A stretch of 7,857 bases of DNA from Planctomycetota bacterium. Its GTDB lineage: Bacteria; Planctomycetota; UBA1135; UBA2386. A program made the translations under genes and the position numbers. Positions 1 to 6,711 of this stretch are shown here, one piece after another; positions within the stretch are counted from its first letter, which is position 1, and the number at the start of each line of letters is the position of its first letter. Under the pieces are notes generated by a model, which was given only the letters and a program-made list of their open reading frames with translations, did no database searches and had not been told where the DNA came from. Location of the stretch: NCBI GenBank assembly GCA_003235605.1, contig QJVU01000578.1, forward strand, positions 1-7,857, given 5' to 3'.

Positions 1-490
1 TCTGGACGAACCGCGGATGCGCATCGAGATACACGAACGCGTTCATGCGGCCGTTGTCCAGGTACAGCTGGGCCATGTCGTCTCCGATCCGCCTGGCTTG
101 CAGACGGCTGCCCGGATCGAGGCTGAACTCGCCGAGCCACGTGTCGGACCTCGTGAGCCTCAGCTCCCGCGACTCCGCGGTGGCATCGAACCACTCTTTC
201 TCCCGCAGCAACCGGTCCTCGCCCACGACGAGGAGCTTGACCTCGCTGGTCTCGCCGGTCCCTCCGGTCTCCTTGGTCTCCCTGTCGTGGAAACACCACC
301 AGGCGCCCACGCACACCAGGATGCTCGCTGCCAGCGCGACCAGCCGCCACGGACCGGGCCTTCGATCCCACTTCTGCAGACGCCGATCGTCGTGGGCGAA
401 CGCGGACACCAGGTTCTCCAGCCTCTGGACGTCCGCATCCGGCTGGCCGCCGCGGTCCCAGAGGTAGTCGTTGCCATCGCCAGGGCTCAT
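1..490 (-). CDS. FecR-type membrane anti-sigma regulator (3' end outside window)
   Basis: Partial gene: 163 codons are present and it runs off the left edge. It starts at an ATG (490-488) that overlaps the TGA of the ECF sigma gene in an ATGA tetranucleotide, so the two are probably translationally coupled. Residues 1-45 are a hydrophilic cytoplasmic segment carrying YLWDRGGQPDADVQRLE (residues 9-25), a motif I associate with FecR-like anti-sigma proteins paired with ECF factors. Residues about 48-66 form one hydrophobic helix (from RLVALAASILV to WWCF), the likely single membrane span. From about residue 84 the chain (VKLLVVGED, then SLDPGSRLQARR, then MAQLYLDNGRM) looks like the beginning of a FecR beta-domain, which would lie outside the membrane. 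Expected role: hold or activate the adjacent sigma factor at the membrane in response to an envelope signal. The family call is inferred from motif, topology and neighbour; the sensory end is not visible. Confidence 0.8.
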   Translation of the reverse strand, partial: MSPGDGNDYLWDRGGQPDADVQRLENLVSAFAHDDRRLQKWDRRPGPWRLVALAASILVCVGAWWCFHDRETKETGGTGETSEVKLLVVGEDRLLREKEWFDATAESRELRLTRSDTWLGEFSLDPGSRLQARRIGDDMAQLYLDNGRMNAFVYLDAHPRFVQ

Positions 491-1044
491 CGCCAGCCCT
501 CCTTCTCCAGAAGCGGCCGCAGCATGTTCATGCCCCGGTTCAGGTTGACCCTGACGGAGCCGTGGGTCATGCCGGTCCTGGCGGCGATCTCCGGGCCGGT
601 CATGCCTTCGACGAGACGCAGGATCAGCGTCTCGCGGTAGGCATCGGGCAGCCCCTGGATCAAAGCCAGCACCCGCTCCGCCAACTCGCGGTCGTCGGCG
701 GAGGCGCTGTGCTCGGGTTCCGTCACCAACTTCAGCATGGCCGGTCGCCTGGCGCGCTTGCGGTCGTGGTCGATCGCCAGGTTGCGGGCCACGGTGCAGA
801 TCCAGGCCGCCAGGCGGCTGCCGTCCCGGACCGAGGCCAGCCCGCCGTGCACCGCAAGGAACACGTCCTGGGTCACGTCCTCGGCCTCCTCGGCTCCCAC
901 CCGGGCCAGCACGATGCCGTGCACGGTGCGGGCGAAGCGCTCGTAGATCTGCTGGAACGCCTCGCCATCCCCGCTGCGAGCCCGCTCCAGGACTGCGTGG
1001 AGGTCGAGGCCGATGCTGGGAGGCGAGGGTTTTCGAACAAGCAT
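487..1044 (-). CDS. ECF (sigma-70 family, group 4) RNA polymerase sigma factor
   Basis: A protein of 185 residues, the usual size of an extracytoplasmic-function sigma factor. Region 2 covers about residues 26-100: FQQIYERFARTVHGIVLARV, then the acidic EEAEDVTQDVFLAVH (core-polymerase binding), then RLAAWICTVARNLAIDHDRKRARR (-10 recognition). A short linker follows, then region 4 at about residues 120-182, with the helix-turn-helix GMTGPEIAARTGMTHGSVRVNLNRGMNMLR that reads the -35 element. The frame stays open upstream to 1206, but that extension lies inside the preceding gene and resembles no sigma sequence, so I chose the ATG at 1044-1042. It lies 10 bases after the preceding stop and has no good Shine-Dalgarno sequence, which suggests translation coupled to the upstream gene. 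The overlap with the FecR-type gene marks that protein as its regulator. Target promoters cannot be read from this window. Confidence 0.93.
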   Translation of the reverse strand: MLVRKPSPPSIGLDLHAVLERARSGDGEAFQQIYERFARTVHGIVLARVGAEEAEDVTQDVFLAVHGGLASVRDGSRLAAWICTVARNLAIDHDRKRARRPAMLKLVTEPEHSASADDRELAERVLALIQGLPDAYRETLILRLVEGMTGPEIAARTGMTHGSVRVNLNRGMNMLRPLLEKEGWR

Positions 1045-1054
1045 CCCGCGCTCA

Positions 1055-2362
1055 TCACTGCCGCTGGAGACGCTCGAGTAGTTCGTTCCCGCTCTGGCGC
1101 GCATCCTGGTCCTTGGTCTTGTTGAGGATACGACGGACCTTCGGCTCCAGGAAGCGGCCCAGCGCACGCAAGCGCCCCCTCGCGCGCTCTCGCTCCGCGG
1201 GATCATCAGACAGTCTCGCTACGAGATCCCGTTCCAGCGACGCTTCCGCCTCCGGAGTCAGGTACTCCAGCCGGCCAACCAGGACTCGCACGATCTTGTC
1301 CGGTGTGGGAGTGATCTGGAGAGGCAGCAGCTCATCGACCCGGAGCCGCGGCAGGAAGTAGATCACCCGGTTGCCATGTGTCGTGAACCACTGGCGCGAC
1401 CAGGTGCGAACCATCGCGGTGGCCTCGTCGACGCCCAGGCCTTCGGCGCAGAGCTTTTTGATCAGCAGGGTCTGCATCCTCTTGACGAACGTCGCGTGGG
1501 GTTCCCTTGGCTGGTCGCCGAGGGCGAACCGCGCGGTGCTGCCAGCTGCCACGCGCTCGAGGACTTGCAGTCGGCCGCCCTGCCCATCCACGGCCATCGC
1601 CACCGCGAACGGGATCGCGGCGTGATCGCGGTTGTGGAACGCAGCGTTGCCTCGTGCTGCCGCGGTCACCTGCACGGGCAGGCTGAACGTGCCCAGGCCC
1701 CGATAGAAGAGGTAGCGCTCCGCTTGGGAGGCCACCTCGCTGTCCTTGCTGGGGATCGTGCGCACCGATGCCGCCCGGACCTCGCGCGCGTACTGCCAGA
1801 TGTCGTCGGCCGCTACCGTCGGAATGCCCGCAGGCAAGCCTTCCGAAAGGGGGATCAGTTCCACGTGCCAGGCGAGGTGGGACTCGCCCACCCTGGTCAG
1901 GTCGAACGGGGCCTGCCCCCTGCGGGGATTCGGGTTGGGCTCTAGTTGGCTGGGCCACGGCCACATGCTGTCGGCCACCGGATACCACTGGGTCATCAGC
2001 CCGTTCTTGAAGTCCACGCGCACCCTCACCTCGCGCCGGGTCTTGGTATGGAAGTAGAGGACCGGTGTCTCCATCTTCTGGGTTACCCGCCGCACCGATC
2101 GCGGCAGCTTGGACTTCATCAGCGGCTCCGCATCGGCCTGCTGGTCGAACCGGACCAACGAGTGCACGAACTCTGGCAGGGCTTCCTCCTCCCACTGCAG
2201 CCCTTCGAGGGTGACGCCATCGGATCCCTGCATGCTGGTGAACGTGCCCCATTCGTGGACTACCAGCGGGTCATCCTTCAGGGCCGGGTCCTGCTGGGCG
2301 ACCAGGCAGCCGCAGACGAGGCCGGCGACGGCCAGTGTCAGGAAAGGGCGTATCGGCAGCAT
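1055..2362 (-). CDS. Exported protein of unknown function, VHEWGT family, with C-terminal HEAT-like unit
   Basis: A 435-residue protein. Residues 1-23 form a secretion signal (basic start, hydrophobic LTLAVAGLV). The sequence LVCGC could be a weak lipobox with the cysteine at residue 19, or cleavage may follow LVA at 20-22. The mature part opens with LVVHEWGTFTSMQG (about 33-46), then KMETPVLYFHT (96-106) and FKNGLMTQWYPVADS (118-132). I recognise this VHEWGTFTS / ETPVLYFHT pattern as a conserved uncharacterised family and can assign no reaction. A second conserved-looking block is YFLPRLRVDELLPLQITPTP (335-354), with VRVLVGRLEYLTPEAE soon after. Residues about 376-432 resemble a single HEAT-like helical pair (ARLSDDPAERERARGRLRALG, then LEPKVRRIL and ARQSGNELLERL). 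The ATG is fixed by a strong GGAGG five bases upstream. It sits between the BamA gene and the ECF sigma gene on the same strand, so a periplasmic or envelope role is plausible but unproven. Confidence 0.85.
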   Translation of the reverse strand: MLPIRPFLTLAVAGLVCGCLVAQQDPALKDDPLVVHEWGTFTSMQGSDGVTLEGLQWEEEALPEFVHSLVRFDQQADAEPLMKSKLPRSVRRVTQKMETPVLYFHTKTRREVRVRVDFKNGLMTQWYPVADSMWPWPSQLEPNPNPRRGQAPFDLTRVGESHLAWHVELIPLSEGLPAGIPTVAADDIWQYAREVRAASVRTIPSKDSEVASQAERYLFYRGLGTFSLPVQVTAAARGNAAFHNRDHAAIPFAVAMAVDGQGGRLQVLERVAAGSTARFALGDQPREPHATFVKRMQTLLIKKLCAEGLGVDEATAMVRTWSRQWFTTHGNRVIYFLPRLRVDELLPLQITPTPDKIVRVLVGRLEYLTPEAEASLERDLVARLSDDPAERERARGRLRALGRFLEPKVRRILNKTKDQDARQSGNELLERLQRQ

Positions 2363-2367
2363 AGGTT

Positions 2368-2372
2368 CCTCC
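2368..2372 (-). promoter_or_regulatory. Strong Shine-Dalgarno (GGAGG) of the VHEWGT gene
   Basis: The minus strand reads GGAGGAACCTATG, putting GGAGG exactly five bases before the ATG at 2362-2360. It is the best ribosome-binding site in the window and fixes the start. The 75 bases between the BamA stop and this start (2363-2437) show no clear terminator hairpin and no convincing promoter, so readthrough from the BamA gene is likely. Confidence 0.75.
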
Positions 2373-2437
2373 GTCGTATGTTCGGTTGCCCCAAAGACGC
2401 CTGGCCGCAGCCCCTGTTATCCGAGTCCGCGTCGGCC

Positions 2438-5056
2438 TCAGAAGTTCGGCCGGATCGAGAAGAAGAACTGCTCCTCGTCGTCGGTGTCTTCGGAGCGGAT
2501 CGGCCAGGCCAGGTCCAGCTGGATGGGCACCCGAAGAGCCGGAATGTAGACCCGGGCGCCGAAGCCCACGGTCCACCTCGGCTCTCTGAAGGTCGGGTCG
2601 CCGATGTCCAGGCCCAGCATGCCGAAGTCGCTGAAGACCACGCCCCGCAGGATCTCTGTCTCCCAGGTCTCCTGGGGCATGCGGGTCGAAATCAGCGGGA
2701 ACTGGTACTCCAGCGTGGCCAGGAGCATGGCCTCTCCCCCCACCGGGTTGCCGAATTGGGATGGTCCCGCCTTGCGCTGGGAGAAGCCGCGCAGGTTGGA
2801 GCCACCCATGTAGAACCGCTCTGGGGGAAACACGAAGTCCGAGGACCCGAAGGCCTCGGCGTATTCCATCCGCACCCTGCTGTAGAGCACGTGCTTGCGG
2901 TTCAGCGAGTCGGAGTACACGGGATGCCAGTACTCGGCGCGACCGCTGAGGCTGTAGAAGTCCTGGTCGCCGCCGAAGAGACCGCCGATCAGCTCCCCCG
3001 AGGCGCTGAGCCGGTAGCCGTCCCGGGGTCGCAAGCGGCTGTCCAAGTCCCGGTAGTTGAGGTTGAGACCGATCCCCCGCAGTTCATTGTCACCTTCGCT
3101 CAGGAACACGATGGTAGGGGCATCGGCGTCGATATCCTCGACGTCCACGGTCTCCTGCCGGAACGTCAGGTTGACGGCAAGGTGCTCGCTGAAGTTGCGG
3201 CTCAGGGTCAGCGCCATGCCCAGTGCATCGGTGTCGTAGGACGGGTCCAGGGCGCTCAGACTCCGGTAGCCCTGCACCCTCATGCCCCAGGTGTCGATGT
3301 GCTGGCCGAAGATGTCCGGCTCGAAGAAGGACAGCCGGAACGTGCTGAGCTCCGTGCCAGGCGAGAGGAACAGCTGCAGTTCCTGCCCACCACCGTGAAA
3401 GGCCTTGTTGTCGATGATCTCGCTCACGATCGTCGCGGGGTTCCAGGACGACGGCAGCCTGGTGAGGTCGAAGTTGCGCTTGTTGAACTGGAACGTGCCT
3501 CGCACACCGGTGCCGGAGCTCACCCCCGCACCCCAGATGAAGGAGCCCGTGCTGCCTTCCACGACCCTGACCGCCACGTCGACGAGGTCGGGCTCGCCGG
3601 CCACGGGCAGCAGCTCCATGCGCACACCGGACAGGTTGCGTGGGTCCTGGAAGTAGCCAAGGGCGTCCAGATCCCGCCGTGTCCGCTCGAACTCGACGAT
3701 GTCCAGGGGCTTGCCTGGTCGCAGCCTGACCTCGCGGCGGATGACCTCTTCGCGGGTGTGGGTGTTGCCCGTGATCTCGATGTCTCGCACCGTCTTGCGC
3801 GTGCCCTCCACCAGCTCGAAGGTGAGCGCAACGGTGGCGTTGGCGAAGTCCACGACCTCCTCGGGGTCACCGATCTCGAAGGCCCGCTCCAGGTTGCGGC
3901 CGTAGAGACGCACCGACGGGTGGCCTCGCTGACCGTAGAATCGCTCGATCCGCGCCTTGTCCCTGACGATCCGCTCGCGGTCGTAGAACTCTCCCGCCTT
4001 GGTGTGGACCTGCTGCAGGATCTCGGCAGCGGCGTAGAGGGGCGGCCGTCTGTCTGCGGGATCGCGGCTGCGCCGCTGGCCCAGCCTCACGCTGGAGACC
4101 TTGTAGCGACGTCCCTCCACGACGCGCAAGGTCAGGTCGACCTCGGTGCGGTCGGCGGTGAACTGCCGCTGCTCGAGCACCACCTCGGCATCCCGGAAGC
4201 CCCGCCGGCGATAGAACAGTTTCAGCCTGTCCAGATCCTCCTCAATGGTCTGTTCCGAATAGGGGCTACCACGCCACAGCCAACGCGCCTCGGTCCCCAG
4301 CTTGGCGCCGCCGGTCAGGTTGTCTCCGAAGCTCAGGAACGTCGTAGCCGGGTAGGTCTTGTTGCCGCGAAAGTAGAGGTTCCGAACGGTGACCTGGGCA
4401 CCTTCGTCGATGTGGATCTTGATGGTGCCGGTCTCCTCATGCTCCTTGACCCGAATGTCGACGTGGACGTAGCCATCGCGCAGGTACCGGTCGCGGATCC
4501 GTCGTGCGTACTGGTCTGCGTCCGCGCGGGTCAGCCTGACCTTGGTGGAGATCCCCAACATCAACCGTATCTGGTCCTCCTTGAAATGCTCCAAGCCGAT
4601 GAACTCGAGGCGGCTGAAGATCTTGTCGCCAGCTACCTGGAAGATCACCCTGACGCCGCCCTCGACGTACATGAAGAAGACCTCGGCTCGCAGGCTGAGC
4701 TTCTCGTGCAGCGTCGCCTCGTCCGCCTGGATGGTCTCCTTGCGGAGCGGCTTGCCCACTTCGGTCTTGAGGAAGCTGAGGATCTGCTCCCTGTTGATGG
4801 GTGGCCTGCCCATGATGGCCTCGACTTCGATCGCCTGTACGGTCTTCCCCCAGGGGTCCTGGGCCGTTCCGGTCGGCTGGGCAGCTATCGCCGCCGGCAG
4901 CCCCAACACCGCCGACAGCCCCAACACCGCTACCGACCACCACGCCACCGGCCATCCCGCCAAAGAGTGCAGACGGCCGCTCTGGATCCCCGTCGGATTC
5001 CTGCACCCCCTCCTCCTGAACCCCGCCCTCAGGTCAGGAGCGTCGGTTCTGGTCAC
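2438..5056 (-). CDS. bamA: Outer-membrane protein assembly factor, BamA/Omp85 family, five POTRA domains
   Basis: An 872-residue protein that would fold and insert beta-barrel proteins into the outer membrane. The N-terminus has a basic extension and then a hydrophobic signal (about 35-59) ending AAIAAQ. Five POTRA-like units follow: about 72-141, 143-219, 221-314, 316-418 and 420-500. Several show the usual late IxxF-helix-GY/GF pattern (YLRDGYVHVD, FYRRRGFRDAEV, LDALGYFQDP) and end in VEG or DEG. Residues 502-872 are the 16-strand barrel, including FFEPDIFG (577-584), GIGLNLNYRDLDSRLRPRDGYR, the loop-6 (V/L)RGF motif in GGSNLRGFSQ (751-760), and a terminal phenylalanine (SIRPNF), the outer-membrane assembly signal. 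The size is slightly above the usual 750-850. The start is a GTG overlapping the dnaB stop (GTGA); the next methionine is inside POTRA1, so GTG is preferred, although a purine-rich AGGAGGAGG at codons 14-16 leaves an internal TTG start (codon 32) as a remote option. TamA or another Omp85 protein is less likely, because five POTRAs typify BamA. Confidence 0.94.
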   Translation of the reverse strand: MTRTDAPDLRAGFRRRGCRNPTGIQSGRLHSLAGWPVAWWSVAVLGLSAVLGLPAAIAAQPTGTAQDPWGKTVQAIEVEAIMGRPPINREQILSFLKTEVGKPLRKETIQADEATLHEKLSLRAEVFFMYVEGGVRVIFQVAGDKIFSRLEFIGLEHFKEDQIRLMLGISTKVRLTRADADQYARRIRDRYLRDGYVHVDIRVKEHEETGTIKIHIDEGAQVTVRNLYFRGNKTYPATTFLSFGDNLTGGAKLGTEARWLWRGSPYSEQTIEEDLDRLKLFYRRRGFRDAEVVLEQRQFTADRTEVDLTLRVVEGRRYKVSSVRLGQRRSRDPADRRPPLYAAAEILQQVHTKAGEFYDRERIVRDKARIERFYGQRGHPSVRLYGRNLERAFEIGDPEEVVDFANATVALTFELVEGTRKTVRDIEITGNTHTREEVIRREVRLRPGKPLDIVEFERTRRDLDALGYFQDPRNLSGVRMELLPVAGEPDLVDVAVRVVEGSTGSFIWGAGVSSGTGVRGTFQFNKRNFDLTRLPSSWNPATIVSEIIDNKAFHGGGQELQLFLSPGTELSTFRLSFFEPDIFGQHIDTWGMRVQGYRSLSALDPSYDTDALGMALTLSRNFSEHLAVNLTFRQETVDVEDIDADAPTIVFLSEGDNELRGIGLNLNYRDLDSRLRPRDGYRLSASGELIGGLFGGDQDFYSLSGRAEYWHPVYSDSLNRKHVLYSRVRMEYAEAFGSSDFVFPPERFYMGGSNLRGFSQRKAGPSQFGNPVGGEAMLLATLEYQFPLISTRMPQETWETEILRGVVFSDFGMLGLDIGDPTFREPRWTVGFGARVYIPALRVPIQLDLAWPIRSEDTDDEEQFFFSIRPNF
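4894..4929 (-). repeat. 18-base tandem duplication in the BamA signal peptide
   Basis: Two adjacent 18-base copies (4894-4911 and 4912-4929) differ at one position. On the plus strand they read CCGGCAGCCCCAACACCG and CCGACAGCCCCAACACCG. They encode AVLGLS and AVLGLP in the hydrophobic core of the signal sequence (about residues 43-54), lengthening it in frame by six residues. It looks like a recent replication-slippage duplication. Confidence 0.85.
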
Positions 5057-6414
5057 GTTATCGGCTCGGCGCGGCGCGTGAAGTTCTCGAAGCGCATGTA
5101 CTCGCGGAAGAAGCGCAGCGTGACCTCGCCGGTGGGACCGTTCCTCTGCTTGGCGACGATCACCTGGGCCAACCCCGTATTGTCTTCAGTCCGCTTGTAG
5201 TACTCGGCTCGGTGTAACAGCATCACGACGTCCGCATCCTGCTCGATGGCTCCGGACTCGCGCAGGTCGCTCATCCGGGGCCGGTGGTCATCGCGATTCT
5301 CCACGTCCCGGTTGAGCTGGGAAAGCGCTACCACGGGAACCTTCAGCTCCCGGGCCAGCCCCTTCAGCGACCTGGAGATCATTGCGATCTCCTGCTGGCG
5401 GCTTTCGGATCGGCCCCCCACGGACATCAGCTGCAGGTAGTCGAGGACTATCATCCTGATGTCGTGCTGTTGTTTGAGGCGTCGACACTTGGCGCGCAGG
5501 CCGGCAATGGTGAGACCAGGGGAGTCGTCCACGTAGAGCGGAGCCTCGTAGAGGCTCGCCGCCTCGTCCTGCAGACGCCGCATCTGCAGGTCGGTGATCC
5601 TGCCCTTGCGCAGGGCCTGACCGTCTATCTGGGCGCGGGCGCAGAGCATGTTCTGGATCACCTGCTGGTTGGACATCTCCAGGCTGAAGAGGGCAATACC
5701 GTGATGTCCATTGCCCTGGCCGCTGGCGCGTTCAGCGATGTTGAGGGCGAACGAGGTCTTGCCCATGGAGGGCCGTCCAGCCACGACGATCAACTCCCCG
5801 GGCTGCAGGCCGGACGTGAGGTCGTCCAGATCGTCGAAGCCTGTCGGCACGCCGGTGAGGCGCCCCTCCCGGCGCCGCAGTGACTCGATGCGGGTGAAGG
5901 TCTCCTGCAGGATCTCGGCAATACCACGCACCTCGGAGGCCATGCTGACCCGAGCAATCTCGAAGATGCGTCGCTCCGCTTCGTCCAGAAGCTCCCGGGC
6001 ATCTGTGCTGTTCTCGTACGCCAGCCGCGAGACGTCCAGGCAGGTCTCCAGGAGCTGCCGCTGGATTGCCTTCTCCCGCACGATCTCGGCGTGGTATTGG
6101 ACCCCCGCCGCCGACAGCACGCAGCCGGCCAGGTCCAGCAGCGCGTCACGGCCACCTGCCTCGTCCAGGCGACCGCGCTTCGACAGGGCTTCCTCGACGG
6201 CGATGATGTCGCTGATGGATCGGGCATCGAAGGTCTCGAGGATGGCCTCGAAGATCACCCGGTGAGGCGGCTGGTAGAAGTCATCGGCCCTGAGCACCTG
6301 ACTGACCTCACCCACGGCATCCGGGTGCAACAGCAGCGCCCCGAGCACCGCCCGCTCCGCATCCACGTTGGAAGGCACGCCACGCCGATCCGCTGATGGC
6401 TCGAAGTCAACCAC
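5053..6414 (-). CDS. dnaB: Replicative DNA helicase DnaB
   Basis: The hexameric 5'-3' helicase that unwinds DNA at the replication fork and recruits primase. With the chosen GTG start (6414-6412) it has 453 residues, the normal family length. The N-terminal domain begins PSNVDAERAVLGALLL (14-29) and runs to about 113. The linker helix region (about 160-185) leads into GVPTGFDDLDDLTSGLQPGEL. The RecA-like motor has Walker A GRPSMGKT (213-220), the SLEMS motif (244-248), Walker B MIVLDYLQLM (321-330), SQLNRDVENR (365-374) and KQRNGPTGEV (422-431, which contains the inter-subunit arginine). There is no intein, although this family often carries them. The frame is open to a TTG at 6600, but those 62 extra codons encode no DnaB-like sequence and cover a repeat, so the later GTG behind a GGGAGGGG is preferred. 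Its TGA overlaps the BamA start, an unusual pairing. Confidence 0.96.
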   Translation of the reverse strand: MVDFEPSADRRGVPSNVDAERAVLGALLLHPDAVGEVSQVLRADDFYQPPHRVIFEAILETFDARSISDIIAVEEALSKRGRLDEAGGRDALLDLAGCVLSAAGVQYHAEIVREKAIQRQLLETCLDVSRLAYENSTDARELLDEAERRIFEIARVSMASEVRGIAEILQETFTRIESLRRREGRLTGVPTGFDDLDDLTSGLQPGELIVVAGRPSMGKTSFALNIAERASGQGNGHHGIALFSLEMSNQQVIQNMLCARAQIDGQALRKGRITDLQMRRLQDEAASLYEAPLYVDDSPGLTIAGLRAKCRRLKQQHDIRMIVLDYLQLMSVGGRSESRQQEIAMISRSLKGLARELKVPVVALSQLNRDVENRDDHRPRMSDLRESGAIEQDADVVMLLHRAEYYKRTEDNTGLAQVIVAKQRNGPTGEVTLRFFREYMRFENFTRRAEPIT

Positions 6415-6422
6415 CCGCTCTG

Positions 6423-6430
6423 CCCCTCCC
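6423..6430 (-). promoter_or_regulatory. Shine-Dalgarno supporting the GTG start of dnaB
   Basis: The minus strand reads GGGAGGGGCAGAGCGGGTG. The GGAGG core lies 10 bases before the GTG at 6414-6412, slightly longer than ideal. It supports this start over the upstream TTG at 6600 and over the later GTG at codon 13, neither of which has a comparable site. Confidence 0.5.
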
Positions 6431-6565
6431 TGGGCGCCTGCATACCTGAAGGCCTGTCCTCTAGCGGCGCCGCACCTGCCAGCCAGCCAGCCCGCCGGCA
6501 CCGCCAACCACGATACCCTGTGTAAGCATCTGCCGGCGCGAGGCAAGAGTGCTGTGCCGACACGA

Positions 6566-6601
6566 GCTGTGGACAACCCCTGGAACAACTCCTTGGACAA
6601 C
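6566..6601 (-). repeat. Three tandem 12-base iteron-like repeats before dnaB
   Basis: On the minus strand three units follow each other with an exact 12-base period: GTTGTCCAAGGA (6601-6590), GTTGTTCCAGGG (6589-6578) and GTTGTCCACAGC (6577-6566). The GTTGT core is invariant and is followed by CCA or TCCA. The array is non-coding under the chosen dnaB start and lies about 150-190 bases before it. Direct repeats of this size and phase are typical of sites bound side by side by a DNA-binding protein (initiators, repressors). Which protein binds here is unknown. Confidence 0.7.
6568..6576 (-). promoter_or_regulatory. DnaA-box-like site TTGTCCACA
   Basis: The minus strand reads TTGTCCACA inside the third 12-base repeat. 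It differs at one base from the E. coli consensus TTATCCACA and equals the form common in high-G+C actinobacteria. The other two repeats match it less well (TTGTCCAAG, TTGTTCCAG), so only this one is called. It could be a DnaA-regulated site or part of an origin-like element. A single match may also be chance. Confidence 0.4.
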
Positions 6602-6683
6602 CTGTGAAGTCCGACGGCAGTGGCCCAGCCAGGCCATCTGCCGGTCCATGCCCGCAGTGGATTGTGCCGGTGCCGCGCTCAAG

Positions 6684-6711
6684 AAAAAAACGTGCGGGCT
6701 AGGCTTCCGCA
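6684..6711 (-). terminator. Possible intrinsic terminator of the acidic FtsK-gamma-like gene
   Basis: On the minus strand TGCGG (6711-6707) can pair with CCGCA (6697-6693) across a nine-base loop, followed by CG and a run of seven T (6690-6684). The stem includes the last codons and the TAG stop at 6701-6699. The T-run is striking in this G+C-rich sequence, but the stem is only five pairs, so termination may be partial. Confidence 0.45.

Larger units (their letters stand above)
6415..6698. other. 284-base non-coding region upstream of dnaB
   Basis: The only sizeable gap between genes. Reading toward dnaB on the minus strand it contains: the T-run of the possible terminator of the acidic gene; the sequence CCGGCAGATG, repeated at 6635-6644 and 6527-6536; a three-unit 12-base repeat (6566-6601); a short CTGG microsatellite (about 6478-6492); a perfect 10-base palindrome GCGGCGCCGC (6464-6473); and the dnaB ribosome-binding site. 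I looked for a sigma-70-type promoter. The best candidate, TTGCCT, 16 bases, TACACA (about 6517-6544), is too poor to call. A 62-codon open frame (6461-6649) passes through but has no ribosome-binding site. Confidence 0.6.

Noticed and set aside
1045..1206. 54-codon N-terminal extension of the sigma factor
   Set aside because: It overlaps the end of the VHEWGT gene in another frame, is Arg/Ser-rich without sigma features, and the ATG at 1044 gives the standard ECF length.
1946..5200. A 1084-codon open frame on the plus strand, antisense to the BamA gene
   Set aside because: It is a codon-phase shadow of a high-G+C gene. The opposite strand has five POTRA domains and a full barrel with family motifs, while the plus-strand product is low-complexity His/Val/Glu/Leu-rich and resembles nothing.
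5053..6414. Possible intein in dnaB
   Set aside because: Walker A, Walker B and the later motifs are continuous with normal spacing and the total length is normal, so no intein is present.
6415..6600. N-terminal extension of DnaB to a TTG start at 6600
   Set aside because: The 62 extra residues do not resemble the DnaB N-terminus, would make the protein unusually long, and cover a 12-base repeat array. A Shine-Dalgarno-preceded GTG at 6414 gives the normal length.
6461..6649. 62-codon minus-strand frame with a twin-arginine-like SRRQML followed by a hydrophobic stretch
   Set aside because: No ribosome-binding site before either ATG, the product stops right after the hydrophobic stretch, and the region is better explained as the dnaB upstream region. 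Conservation in relatives would reopen it.
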